The notes under the pieces: model-generated
What the model was told of the DNA's origin: nothing
The model's input: only the letters and a program-made list of their open reading frames with translations
Database searches by the model: none
Translations under genes and position numbers: made by a program
From: Xylogone sp. PMI_703
Taxonomy: Eukaryota; Ascomycota; Leotiomycetes
Assembly (NCBI GenBank): GCA_021399445.1
Contig: JAJTUQ010000004.1
Span: 124,001 to 188,000 of the forward strand
Direction of reading: 5' to 3'
DNA length: 64,000 bases
Shown: in pieces, positions 11,801 to 23,224 of the stretch
Numbering within the stretch: the stretch's first letter is position 1
Layout of the letters: every line of letters starts with the position of its first letter

Positions 11801-14100
11801 AAGAATATAAGTAGTATATTCATGTTATACTTAAGGTGTTGATTAATAACGACATAAAGTATAAGCTGGCTAAATGTTAGTTTAATGTGATGGAAGTGAA
11901 GTTTTTAGGTAAAATAATTTCGGACAAAAGATTCTGAATAAATTCGGAAAAGGTGAAAGTTATTAGAAAATGATTTATTTTAAGAATAGTTAAGGAAGTC
12001 TAGTAGTTTAATGGACTTGTTAATTATTATAGATGTTATATAATGATTTATTCGAAGATAACTGGCTTGTTAATGGAATTAACGAAGAAAAATATATTCT
12101 TTGTTTGAGAAGAAAGACAGGAGAGAGTTTTCTAAGAGGTTAAAGATTAGTTCAATGAAGACTGAATATTAATTTATGCTGATTTCGAGAAATTATACTT
12201 GTTAGAAACAGATGTCTTAAGTAAAGTGTTAAGTAGAGTCTTGTCATAAAGGGATGACAAAGGATGTTAGAGGTTAATAGTTTTTTACTCTCGAAAGTTT
12301 ATTTTAGTAAAATTAAATTATAATATTTACGAGAAGGAACTTTTGGTTATTATAGATTACTGTAAGTATTAGAAGGTTTATTTATGTAATGTTAAATATT
12401 TATTCGAGATTTTATTAGACTATAAGAATTTAATAATCTTTATGATTATTAAAGATTTTAACAATAGACAAGTATATTAGTATAAAATGTTAACATAATA
12501 TGATTTCAGGATTTGTTATGTCTAAGAATTAGAGAATGCTAGGGCTAATGCTCTGAGTAGATGACTAGATTATATAGAAAGAAGTTCTAAGTAAGAATTT
12601 ATTATGTTTAAAAAGGAAGGTAATACTTTGTGCTTTAACTATATATAAGTATTAGTGATTATGCAGGTTATTGACGAAGAATGGCTAGAAAAGATTAAGT
12701 TAGTTACTGTAGAAGAAAAGGAAATCTTTAAGGATTCTGAGGCTGATTGGCTTGAAGATCAAGAATTTCCAGGTATTTGGCTGAAGGACAGGAGAATATT
12801 TATCTTATTATTAATTGCCCAGGAGTTTGTGAAAGAATAACATGAATTGTTTATGTATGGTTATCAAGGAATTACAAAGACCAAGAATAGACTATAGTAA
12901 GAATTTTTTATCTTTAAACTTTAGTAGAAAGTTATTAAAGTTATTAATAACTATAATGTTTGTCATAGAGCTAGAATATCAAGAAAAAAGTCTATAGGAC
13001 AATTAATGTTTTTTCAGATATTAGAAAAGTTTTAAACTTTTATTTCATAAGATTTTATCATAAAATTATTCTTATCAAGAAGTGTTAACGGACTAGATGA
13101 AGATTACTATGACTTAATCTTTACTATAGTTGATAGACTTATGAAGTATTTTATTATGTTATTATAGAAAGAAATATAGATGGCCGAAGATTTAGTGGAA
13201 ATTATGGTTTCCAGGGTTATAGTAGATTATGGTATTTTAGCAGAAATTATTTCGGACAGAGATAAGCTCTTTATGTCGAAATTCTAGGAAGTAATCTGTA
13301 AGAGATTAGGTATTAAAAGAAAAATCATTACGAAGGGATGGGCTCAGATAGACAGTTAGATTGAGTGAGTAAACCAGATCATAAGAGTTTATTTTTGTTG
13401 TTATATAAATTATAAGTAGTCAAATTGGAAAGATCTTTTACTAATAGTGTAACTAGTGTATAATAGTATAAAGAGTAAAATTATTAAAGTTATATTTTTC
13501 TTTGTGAATTATGGTTATAAAACTTAAACTTATTTTATAAAAGTGGAGGTAAGAAACATTTTTAAGACAGTTGAATAGTGAATAGACAAATTGGAAAAAA
13601 TCTATAATTATTTGAAGTATAATATCAAATTTGTACAAGAATGTATGAAAAAATATTACAATCAAAAGTATAATATAGAACTTAAGCTTGAAGAAGGGGA
13701 TAAAGTTTATATTATCTGTAAATTTATTAAAACAATAAAACTAAGTAATAAATTAGACTAAAAAAAGATTAAATTATATAAAATCAAAAAGAAACTAAGA
13801 AATCTGATATATAAACTAGAATTCTTTAATATTATATGAATATACCTGGTATTTTATGTAATTATATTAAAAAAAGTATTATTAGGATTATTATCAGCTC
13901 CAGACTTAGAGTTGGAATAGGACTTAAATATAGAATGGGAAGTCAAAGAAATCTTAAATAATAAGTTAATAAAGAATAAGAAATAATATTTGGTTAAATG
14001 GAAGGAATGAAAAGAATATGGATGGTTAGATACTTAGGAACTAAAGGAACATTTTACTTATTTTAGTGAATTCCTGGAGGAGTACGAACAGGTGAAGTAA
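8880..14100 (+). pseudogene. RIP-destroyed gag-pol of the chromovirus
   Basis: Recognisable pieces: gag CCHC knuckle at 9534-9575, reading CYKCRQVGYTVREY, where the expected His and last Cys are both Tyr (CAT to TAT and TGT/TGC to TAT/TAC); protease active-site motif VDSGSQINLI at 10812-10841; reverse transcriptase fragments from about 11460, with the catalytic YxDD box read as VYLDNILIYS at 11761-11790 (second Asp changed to Asn); RNase H pieces from about 12175; integrase zinc-binding region from 12841 and core from about 13050; chromodomain at about 13936-14097 containing YLVKWKE and a stop where Trp is expected. Stops are typically TAG, TAA or TGA where Trp or Gln codons would be expected. 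Described as a relic only. Confidence 0.88.
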
Positions 14101-14748
14101 GTTAGGACGGATCGAATGGAACATTAGCATAAGTAAAGAAATCAGTATTAGAGAAGAAGGCCTCGAAAAGTTTAGCTTCTACTGGCTAAGTAGTTTCTGA
14201 TTGTTGTGGTATTTCTTTTTCCTTCTCTTTTTCGAGCTTTTTTTTCTCTTTAACAATATCTAGTTTGTTTATATTCTTTAAACTATGATATAATATCTTC
14301 ATAATTCGAAAACGAAATTGTTTTTTCTGATAATTTAACTTTAGTAGTTTTGTCTGTACTTCTAAAGTTTTTTTCTGGGTCTTTTCTCACTCCTGAGAAA
14401 GTTTTTGTTCTTTAGCCGTTAAAGTCTTCTAGTCTGTTGAAGAAAAACCATGGATATTATATTTTGTATTATTCTTAGCCTTGATATATTCCTTATATTA
14501 TAAAGAATCCGGAGCCACGAAACATGTCAGTTTCTTTTTTTTATAACAACTGTAAGAAGACATTTTAATACTAGAAGTTTAAACTTTTGAAATTAACTTA
14601 AGACAGGCTTCTTTTTTTCTCTTTCATACTGTTTTACTATAACTCTGTTCAAGACTATGTTTAGGGGGCATGATGGAAAGGAAGGAAGAATTGAATTGTT
14701 GTAAAGATTTTTATGTCCTAATTATAAGCTTCGAAACAAAGTTAGGCT

Positions 14749-14761
14749 AAGAAGGGGATAG
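14749..14761 (+). promoter_or_regulatory. polypurine tract
   Basis: Purine-rich AAGAAGGGGATAG directly abuts the first base of the 3' LTR, where the plus-strand primer of LTR retroelements lies. Confidence 0.7.
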
Positions 14762-15368
14762 TGTCACGACCTTGCAGGGTTATGACAAGTGACTTAAGTA
14801 CAAAGCCTTTATAATTATCGCCTTAGTTAAATAAGTATTAGATAAGATAGTTATCAGGGTCCTGGTTATAGTATCGTTAGTATTATTGTATTATTAGTAT
14901 TAACGAAAAAATAGTATAAGTATAATATTAGTATTATGAAAAGGGTTGTACAAGCTAAAGGATAGTATTATCGGAATTATAGTATTAACCCTTTAATTAT
15001 ACTAGCTAAGTAATAGTACTATCAGAGAAATAATATTACTTTTTTTGTTTATGTTAACGATTTGCTTGTATGTGCAAAAAGTTAGTATTAGCGATTAAGT
15101 GAATATCTAGATTAGATAAGCAAATCTTATAGATTTCATGGATCTCAGGAGGATTAATGGGATCAATGGGACTCGGAGGAAATTCATTTTTTATATATGT
15201 AGATAAAACTCACAATAGATAAAAGCTTTGTGCTTAACTTAATTGATTTACAGTATATCTGTATTTTATAGTAATTACCTTAAAGCTTTGTGAAGCTATT
15301 CTCTTGCCCTTTATCTTCATTTATCATTTGAGTGATAGATAACCTTATACCCTTGTAGGAATGTTATA
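14762..15368 (+). repeat. 3' LTR
   Basis: 607 bp, begins TGTCACGAC and ends GTTATA. It keeps several C and G bases that are T and A in the 5' LTR and the reverse, so each copy was mutated independently after insertion. Confidence 0.93.
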
Positions 15369-15373
15369 ATAAC
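15369..15373 (+). repeat. target-site duplication, right (ATAAC)
   Basis: Partner of 8057-8061; see there. Confidence 0.85.
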
Positions 15374-16547
15374 TTATATTCATATTAATATTAATTAATA
15401 TAACGTATAAAGTTAAAAGTATAATATTCAGATAATAAAAAAGAATAAAACGTTTTACCTTATTTTAAGTTATAATAATAAATTAACTTTTTGTTTTAAT
15501 GTTTTATTTTTAATAATATTTAATAAATTCTTTATATTATTATTATTATTAATATTATTACTTTATAAGTTATAATATTAAAAGGGATAAATATAATAAA
15601 AAATCTATATATAAATAATAATAATTTTATTACTAAAACCTTTAAATCTTATATATAGAGTAATTTATATAATATTATAATTATTCACAAAAGAATATAT
15701 AAAGGTTATAAATATTTAAAACCTTTAATATATATTAATTAAAAAGGAAAGTATAAAAATATTAAATAATTAGTTAACCTTCGAAAATAATGTTAAAAAC
15801 TTTTAAAAATAACAAATCATTATATAAAATATATTATAATTTATATATTTTAATATAATTAATTTATTAATTTTAAGTTAAATAAAAATTTTATTTTTTA
15901 ATTATAATATTTATAAATATAATATTATGAAATCTAAAAAGTGAAAAATTTATAAAAATGGGAAATCTATTAAGATTATATATAAATTAATAAAATATAA
16001 TCTTTATTATAATTCTAATAACTTAAAACTTAAATTTAATAAATAACTATACAAAAAACTTTAAATAAATAAGCTTATATAATAAATCTAGAAGACTTTA
16101 AAAGGTCTAAGGGGTTTAAGGACTTAAAGGACCTAAAGAGGTCTAAAGAGTTTATAAGAATTTTAATATTTATATAAACTTGTAATTATACTTAAAAAAG
16201 AACTTTATGTTCAACTTAAGTTAATTATTATATTATATACTTCTTATTCTTCTCTTTATCAAATTACTTAGTTACTAGAATAGGACTTAACAACAAAAGC
16301 ACGTTATAGTTTTATATCTTTTTAAACGTCTGTTTAAAATTATGAATTATATATTAAAATGATTTACGTAAATTCGATATCAAAAGGCACATGAATTAAG
16401 ACCTGGAAGATCCTTAGAAGATCGAGTCTTTAGGGCACACGTGACCTATAAGCGGCCTCTTTAGCTCTCGTGCAAGTTTAAGAATCCTCTTTCTAATCAA
16501 TAGCTACAGTCATACATCATATATATCTCCGTGCAGTACATCTTCAG
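15374..16547. other. AT-rich debris then promoter of the F-box gene
   Basis: AT-rich sequence without frames up to about 16.35 kb. Around 16100-16260 a run of AAGGACTTAAAGGACC-type short repeats and an AACTTTATGTTCAACTTAA box resembles the degraded LTR material on the left side at 7640-7790. Normal composition returns by about 16.4 kb. An ATATATAT tract near 16519 precedes the F-box gene start by about 30 bp. Confidence 0.6.
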
Positions 16548-17768
16548 ATGAGTGATAAAAAGAAGTCTTGCTACTTGGGCGCTCTTGCGCCCGAGCTCCT
16601 CGACAAAATATTCCTTGAGATAGACTCAGTGCACACACTAGACAATTTTATTGTCAGCTCCAGGTTCATCCACGAACACTTCGAGAAGCGAAAAGAGGCC
16701 ATAATCTTTTACATTCTACAAAACGAGCTGGGCCCCGTCTTTACGGATGCCAGACTCCTCTACAGATTTCCCTATACAGAGCCTAGCGGCGACCCAGAGA
16801 GTTCAGAGAGTTGGAAGATGCATTGGGACAGGATCCATACAGCGGCTGCCATGTACCGGAATATGCTGGCTACTGGCTGTGACAAGAGTACTGATGCTCT
16901 CCCCAACTTGGCAGAGCTGACTGAACTCTGCCGCACGTACCACCAGATGAACTTCCTTACCAGCACCTACATCGCAGCACAGCAGCGATCTTTCGGCAGC
17001 GGACCGGCTGCCGTCCGGCCTTCGCACACGGAACGATTGCGGGTACTACGGGCGTTTTACCGCCGTCAGATCCTAAGTAACGCCTGGGCGCCAGCAAACC
17101 GCGAACCCCGGGTAGAGGACCTCGCCGCCATTAGCAACACCAGTGACCATCAGGGCGTGCGTCTAGGTCTCTTCGCTGCCTTTGAGATTTGGGAGCTTCA
17201 ACAAGTTGACCACGTAGATCACTTCATCAGGAGACTATGCAGCCGTCTCGCCGGACAGCCGGTTTCAGCTGAGGCTCAAATTCCGGTTCTCTTTTCACAT
17301 ACAAACCGTCTGGTACCATATATGCGAAAACACCGAGACCTCTCTGAGGCTGCACTGTTATCTCTATCACATATAAATAGTCCACATGAGGAGAGAAAAT
17401 TTGTAAAGCTGCCTTGTCCAATTTATTTTCTGGCTGGCTGGCAGGCCCAGCGGTTCAGATACTTCCCGGATCCAGAACGGGATCAACGCCAGGAGCGAGG
17501 GGACAGCATTGATTTTAGTAGCGATGGGGTAGAACTCCCTCCATTCGGCTGGGTAGACGCTTTAGACGGGCGCTACGTGGAATGGTTTGGACCGGCGCTC
17601 GTTTGCATTCCAGGAATGAACATTCCAAACGAGCGAGAAAGACTCGTTTCTAATACCTCCTTCTTGTGGAGGAGTACTGGGTTTGCTCTGTGGGATCGGA
17701 AACGGGTCGAGGCTATGAAGGAGCTAGATGAGCTCAAAGTTCTGAGGACAGGTTGGGCCGTCTGCTAA
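16548..17768 (+). CDS. F-box-like protein
   Basis: Single-exon frame of 406 residues, ATG at 16548. The N-terminus (about residues 11-55) has an F-box-like pattern, LAPELLDKIFLEI followed by a second helix with LDNFIVSSRFIHEHF. Such motifs bind Skp1 in SCF ubiquitin ligases in known proteins; here that role is inferred. The rest is helical with no known substrate-binding repeat, as in the many lineage-specific fungal F-box-like proteins. It begins only about 150 bp outside the AT-rich block but has normal composition and no stops, so RIP did not reach into it. It may be subject to position-effect silencing. Confidence 0.75.
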   Translation: MSDKKKSCYLGALAPELLDKIFLEIDSVHTLDNFIVSSRFIHEHFEKRKEAIIFYILQNELGPVFTDARLLYRFPYTEPSGDPESSESWKMHWDRIHTAAAMYRNMLATGCDKSTDALPNLAELTELCRTYHQMNFLTSTYIAAQQRSFGSGPAAVRPSHTERLRVLRAFYRRQILSNAWAPANREPRVEDLAAISNTSDHQGVRLGLFAAFEIWELQQVDHVDHFIRRLCSRLAGQPVSAEAQIPVLFSHTNRLVPYMRKHRDLSEAALLSLSHINSPHEERKFVKLPCPIYFLAGWQAQRFRYFPDPERDQRQERGDSIDFSSDGVELPPFGWVDALDGRYVEWFGPALVCIPGMNIPNERERLVSNTSFLWRSTGFALWDRKRVEAMKELDELKVLRTGWAVC

Positions 17769-18258
17769 TTTAGGTGTTGCGGCATATAGCATCGTTTAAG
17801 CTGGGCTTGATATGGAAGAATAGCGGCTCGTTTTCGAGCGTTGTCAGTGGTTGTCAGCCGCAACTTGTTTCTCCCTGTAAGCATGATTATATGGCGTGTG
17901 CGATGTTGTCACTTAAATTATAACTGTCAATTTACTTTTGTATTACGTGTATAACTCGGCACGTGATTAAGCTGTTGGCAACCCCGCTTGTATGTTGTCA
18001 AAGTTCTAATGGTCTGTTTCAGATTTAGCTCTTCGTCTAATCAGAGTCTAGGCAGAGCTTCTTGATGTCATATTGAATGTGAGGACAGGTTTACCCTAGA
18101 GCCCTCTATATATGTTGACTTAACTTGAAACCATTCAAGAATTGTTGCTTTAAGAAAAGAATATCTTTGTTACACATGAGAGTTTCATGCTCTTTTTATA
18201 TTCCCTACACAATTAATACGTCTCCAGAAGCATTACCACCTCCAAATGGCCCTTACTG
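17769..18258. other. intergenic, no gene seen
   Basis: About 490 bp between the convergent F-box and P450 genes; presumably both 3' ends. No motif recognised. Confidence 0.5.
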
Positions 18259-20102
18259 TTATGCTTTGATTATATCACCCCGAGCAAGTTTGACTTCTAC
18301 ATTTTTCTGTCTTACAAACCAGGCATTGATTGTTTCCCATTCTGCGTCAGGATCACTAAGTTCGATCTAGCATAAACATCAGCAAAGGACAATAGGTGCC
18401 GTAGATAACCCTTCGAGAAGAATATTAGAAATATCCAATCTTACTTTATAGTTCAAGAATAAGGATGGTATCAATTTATATATCTCCAACAGGCTGATAT
18501 TTTTTCCGATACAAGTCCTTGGTCCAGCCCCAAATGTAAATGTTGCCCTCAGCATTTGTTGTTTCCTTTTCTGAAACTCGGCTTCTGACTCGGTATTCGC
18601 CTTAAGCCATCGTTCGGGGATGAAATCATCCACATTTTCTCCGAATACCGGATGGCGATGAATAATCCACGGATTGGTGCCTACAATTGTCCCCGCTGGT
18701 AGAAACGGCCCGCTGGGTAGTTGAAGACCTTCCGTGGGAACGATTCGTTCAAGTAAGAGTCCTACTGCAGGATGTAGGCGCAGGGCCTCCTTAACGACAG
18801 CGTCCAGGTACGGTAGTTGCTCTTGGCTTTCCTTCCAGGATACAAATCGAGATATTCGACCCTCTCGGTATGCTGTATTCAACTCTTCGCACAATTTTAC
18901 TTTGACCCTAGGATTCTTAAGGGTATAGTATAGTATCGCACGCAAGGAAATCGCAGTTGTGTCAGAGCCGGCATTCATGTTACTGATTGTGTATGAGAGC
19001 ACCTGTTTGTCATTAACGATGCGCGGATGCTGTTCTTTAGCTTCCAAAAAGCGAGCAAGGAAATCCTTTCGTGGTGATGATGTCTTTATCGTCGACCCTG
19101 ACTTTGATTCAATCTGCTTAACTCGTTCTTCTAGTCGAACACGAGCAAACTGAGCCACAGCCCCGGTTGAGCCTCCCTGGAAGAGCTGCCTCAAAGGATT
19201 CTTAATGAAAGCATAGTCAAGCCACGGCATTTGACCGATCTAGGGATCTCATGTTAGATAAATAACTCCTTCTCCATATTTGTGTTGTCTTACCTTTCCC
19301 GAGTAGTTGAGCATCTTCTCCAGTGCAGCAATAATTCCATCAACATCGCTTCCTTGTTCCAAGAAACCGAGTGGTTTACTAAATGTCAGCTCACCAATAA
19401 CATCAAAGGCGTCTGTAAGTGATATTCAGTCGGATACTGCTCCTAGAAACTTGAACACTAAGCAAGATCCAGTTAACCACATACAGTATTGAAGCCAGGT
19501 GCCCATATCACACACTCGATCATCCTTCACAAACTCATCTAGTCTATTGAATAAAGTCTGGATGGTTTTGTCAACAAACGATTCAAACTCCGTAAGCGTA
19601 CTCATCGAGTATGCCCCAGAAATAGGTCGCTTGATAGCGGCATGGAAGTCCTCATCCGTAGTCGTAAATAAGGTAGGCGTCGGTCTGCCATTAGCCATCT
19701 GTTGTTGGACACAGTAGAAATCTGTCTTAAATGAACGCAGTAAATTATCAGCTGAGCCCGCACAAGTATGCATACATCGGAGATCTTGCTTACCTTCTTA
19801 TATCCACTATTGATCCCATAAATCGTCTTCAGTGCGTCTAGATTAGACACACTTACGACATTCGGCCCCAGTCGCACATATTCGCCATGCTTTCTGTGTA
19901 ACCTCAAAAGAGTCCTTTCCGGTTTGCCATTTGCTACATCAACAAATCTCCACAAATGAGTTATCTTTGCCAGAAAAGGACCAGGAATAGAAAACAATCC
20001 CGGGGTAAAGTAATTGTGAATGAAATGGAAGAGTACGGCAAGGATAATGATTTCCGGTACGTGCTGGGCAAGAAGAGTTGCGAGATCCGAGACGACTGTC
20101 AT
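18259..20102 (-). CDS. cytochrome P450 monooxygenase (pisatin-demethylase-like group)
   Basis: Five exons whose phases agree: 19794-20102, 19485-19725, 19294-19412, 18445-19239 and 18259-18366, giving 523 residues. Residues 17-29 are a membrane anchor, followed by the hinge IPGP near 39. The I-helix oxygen-binding motif AGSDTT is at about 313-318, the K-helix ExxR (EALR) at 374-377, PERW near 431, and the haem loop FTFGAGPRTCIG at about 457-468 with the axial Cys near 466. The last exon, with LSDPDAEWETINAWF, is missed if the reading frame is simply followed to its stop, because a 78-bp intron (18367-18444) separates it. The first acceptor was set at AAG so the frame reads KKTDFYCVQQ. All catalytic landmarks are intact, so it is probably a functional ER enzyme. 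Substrate unknown; no biosynthetic backbone gene is nearby. Confidence 0.92.
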
Positions 20103-22914
20103 GGTGACGATAGATTACTGGAACAGCATTCCCATTTGTGGTTGCCTTAGTATCACGCACTCGTGTTCTCAAATAATAAATAGATGGTTTATATATACTC
20201 TCATCCTAATCTTCATGTTACACGTCAAGTCGTGCTGGGGCTTGAGGCTCTCCTGGGGGGCTGTGCGGGGAAATGCCGAGGATACATTCCGCCGTCTCAT
20301 GGAATTAGGGCGCACTGCGTTCGACACCTTAACCTGATCACCCAACTCATGATATAAAGATAGTGGGTATGCTATATTGAAACGACATTATTTATTTATA
20401 TACTTACATAAGTGCTTATTCCAGACCCTCTCAGAAACTGCTAATCTCTAAATACCGTTCAAGTCTAGCTATCGAAACAGTTTAGGTTATTTCAAAGTAT
20501 ATACTGAAGTCAATTACAATAAGGAGTTTTAGATCTTCATTGACGAGGTTACTAATTATCCATACATTATCGTTCAACAACGCCATTAGTAGCAGCATCT
20601 CTTTCTAACAAGCGACCAAGACTGCGCCGGAATTTCATGTAAAGCTCTAGCGCGAGATTTACTTGCAGCCTGAATAGCTACTTACCGCGAGGATAATTCC
20701 CAGCCTGCATTATCACACTTATGAGGTAAGCTTGCCGGATATTCCCCACCACCGTATAGCAAGGAATTCCGCATATAGCAATGATTATGGACTAGCTCGA
20801 TTCAGATATTCCGCGATCTGTCTCAAGAAATTCATTCAGATAAATGGTAAATTCTAGAATATGAAATACACAGGGAAGTCATAGTCGTATTAAAAATCTA
20901 TGTTTGTCAACGGGTTCGTGTGATGAGCATGGGATGATCAATTTAGGCTTAGACTTAGTTGATGATACATATTCCAAAGCCCTCATTCCTGGAATAGATT
21001 ATAGTTCTGACTTATAGGTATAGGATTACTATCCTACTGCAACTCATATGTAATCTTTACGGGTTATCCTTGCATCAAATGCGCTTTACCCCTATAATCA
21101 AAAAGCTTGTATCTACTTACGCTCAAAGAAGGCAACCTAGTAATCAATGAAAATCTCGAATTGATGCAAGTTATGGTTATGATCCAGTATCTAATCAAAT
21201 GCGATTTGTTCAAGACTTAACATGATCGGTATGCAGGCTGGTTGTGTAGTGTCACTATCAGGCAAGATCCCGGTTCTGTAGGTCTTCTTTAAGGTATACT
21301 TAATGAGGAGGAATTTGTCGATATTCTTGCTGCCGTTTGTTACTTTCTATTAGTAAAAACAATTGTTTTTCGGCATCATCTTAGCAATTGTAATCTCGAG
21401 CGAGGATGGTGTTGGCTTGGTCCTTCCTAATGTTACTAGCTGTGTTACTAGAACAATGTAGCAAAGCATCCTAACTACATACGGATATATGAATATTATC
21501 ATATACGTTAAACAATAGAAGTTTTACACCAAGGGTTTCGGGGAGTTAGGACAAATAGGATAGGTGATAAGGTAAACCCACTGTTATGGAAGGACCAACA
21601 ACTGGTCTTCGTCTTGACAATAGTCAATTTGAATAGCTGCTCTTAGGACTAGATGTTATCGATCTTCATCTGATGGCTCAAGCGACGCGCAGAAGACTTT
21701 GTTCCGTAATATTGAGATGGCTTTCGTTTTCAGGAAAAACAGGCATATTCCCGGATACAGTACAGTAACATTGAACGGAATGGCTAGTCAAATGGTGAAG
21801 TCCTTCCTAGAGCGCCTTATTTAGAAGAAGAGGACGCCAAACAAGCTTTCCACAAGCCAGGAAGGACGGCTAATAAAGCCGAGTAAGCTTTATGATCTAT
21901 CATCAAATTTATCCAGCCTTTGCTTAAGAGTCACATGTATCGATATAATTGTTCACGAATCGGGTAAGTATTGTCATCAATTGTTCCCTCCGACTGCACT
22001 ATCTCCATAATTGGGATAAACTGGAGTTCGCCTCGGTGGTTCGTCTCATCGTAAGTGGCCCCCAGTATGACCGAGAATTCTCACGGCACTTGAAGGACCG
22101 TGTTTCTTCCGGAACTCCGCATCTCCGGAAGAGTAGGAGTAGCGATCGTGGCGCCCGCAAACTGATGCTAAACTGATGCTTTTCTCCGCACATAGCAGTA
22201 CGGTAGAAGTGCGGAAGTGCCGGACGAGGGTGGAGATTGGGGTTAGATGTTTACTCTAGAAAATATACTGCAATGGCGCCATGGTAATGATGTCAGATTC
22301 TTGGATGCACAATTCGTTCCTGCGCACAACTCAAATAATGGTGCATCCGATCTTCGTGGTGATCAATATAGGAAGCATTTGTACCTTGCGCTAAAGCCAG
22401 GAACGAGCGGGACCTAGCCGTAAGGGCAGTTCGCCACTCAACCAGCAATCTCTAACCATATAACTTAATATATAGAGATTGACTTACACATACAGACTTT
22501 AAACAATCATTGCTATGAGAGGTGGCTCCTGTCATCCCCACAGTCCAGCAACAACAAGCTCCAAGGGAAGCGGGGTACCTTGTCGGCCAAAAGCACTGCA
22601 GAGTCCACCGCGCGATAGAAAATACCACCGGCACTAATTGATGACCACAGCATGTCCAATAAAGACTCTCCTGTATCCAGCGGATAAATGCCCCTCGGCA
22701 CTGTTGCGGTGTATCTTCCAGCTCCCGCTCCTCTCGATGATCTGCGGGCATCGCAACTCTTTTGGAGTTGTCAATGCGTCTCAACATTCTCATCTCGTTA
22801 CCGACAGCGTTGACTAAAACTGCAAGGTTGCGAGATTGGAAGATGTGCGCTGGTCTCCTATCCACTAGGCAACTGAGGGCCTTGTGAGGATGTTGAGCAA
22901 TATTATTCGGGGAA
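20103..22914. other. long intergenic stretch without supported gene
   Basis: About 2.8 kb, moderately AT-rich. Frames at 21949-22176 and 22452-22865 (minus) lack ATG starts or family motifs. A short inverted repeat (CCTTCCT ... AGGAAGG) lies near 21800-21866. No tRNA, transposon or coding remnant recognised. Confidence 0.45.
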
Positions 22915-23049
22915 ATGTCTTCTCAATCTCATCGGTGGACTTTTGATGGGTCCATATTCCTTGCATTTGCCGGTGTGGCTTTCTTCTTTCTAGACTCTGC
23001 TTGCTTTGGTCTAATGTGTGCGCCGATGGTGGAGTTTGCCTTGTTGTAA
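22915..23049 (+). CDS. possible 44-residue hydrophobic peptide
   Basis: ATG at 22915 opens a 44-codon frame with a strongly hydrophobic central segment (SIFLAFAGVAFFFLDSACFG) resembling one membrane span. It could be a small membrane peptide, an upstream ORF in a leader of the downstream glucanase, or the last helix of a lost membrane protein. No family recognised; short enough to occur by chance. Confidence 0.2.
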   Translation: MSSQSHRWTFDGSIFLAFAGVAFFFLDSACFGLMCAPMVEFALL

Positions 23050-23148
23050 AGCTTCAGCAGAAAAGAGGAGGCAGGTAAATCACTTATTTCCTAATAGCTA
23101 TTAGCATCAAAGAACACGGCAGGTGAGGAAGAATACATCAGAAGGCTC

Positions 23149-23154
23149 TATAAA
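23149..23154 (+). promoter_or_regulatory. probable TATA box of the GH30 gene
   Basis: TATAAA at 23149, followed by the CT-rich stretch usual around fungal transcription starts and by the ATG 76 bp downstream. Placement fits a TATA-driven, inducible secreted-enzyme gene. Confidence 0.6.
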
Positions 23155-23224
23155 ATCAGCTCCTCTTCCCTCATCATCTGGCTTCTCAAGACGCGTTTAG
23201 GATAATCGTGTCGAGCGATCCAAG

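Larger units (their letters stand above)
8062..15368 (+). mobile_element. complete but inactive Ty3/gypsy chromovirus-type LTR retrotransposon
   Basis: A 7.3-kb element in plus orientation with two LTRs, a polypurine tract and a 5-bp target duplication. Fragments of the coding region appear in the canonical Ty3/gypsy order: gag zinc knuckle, aspartic protease, reverse transcriptase, RNase H, integrase, then a chromodomain at the extreme C-terminus, which is the hallmark of chromoviruses. Every domain is broken by stop codons and by substitutions of the C:G to T:A type. No frame longer than about 60 codons survives, so it cannot make its own proteins. Confidence 0.93.
4076..16400. repeat. AT-rich, RIP-degraded repeat block
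   Basis: About 12.3 kb of extremely AT-rich sequence with sharp edges near 4.08 kb and 16.4 kb, almost no open frames, and remnants of LTR retroelements. Differences between the two LTR copies inside it are almost all C/T or G/A transitions, which is the RIP signature known in Pezizomycotina. The left part (about 4.1-6.4 kb) is visibly poor in C relative to G on the plus strand, suggesting one strand took most of the C to T changes. Probably heterochromatic; a centromere is possible but nothing here shows it. Confidence 0.9.

Noticed and set aside
4076..16400. Centromere
   Set aside because: AT-richness and retroelement relics fit, but 12 kb of RIP-degraded repeat is also common in chromosome arms, and nothing specific supports centromere function.
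22452..22865. 137-codon minus-strand frame
   Set aside because: Starts at GTG, no family motif, Cys/Trp-rich in a way typical of shadow frames.
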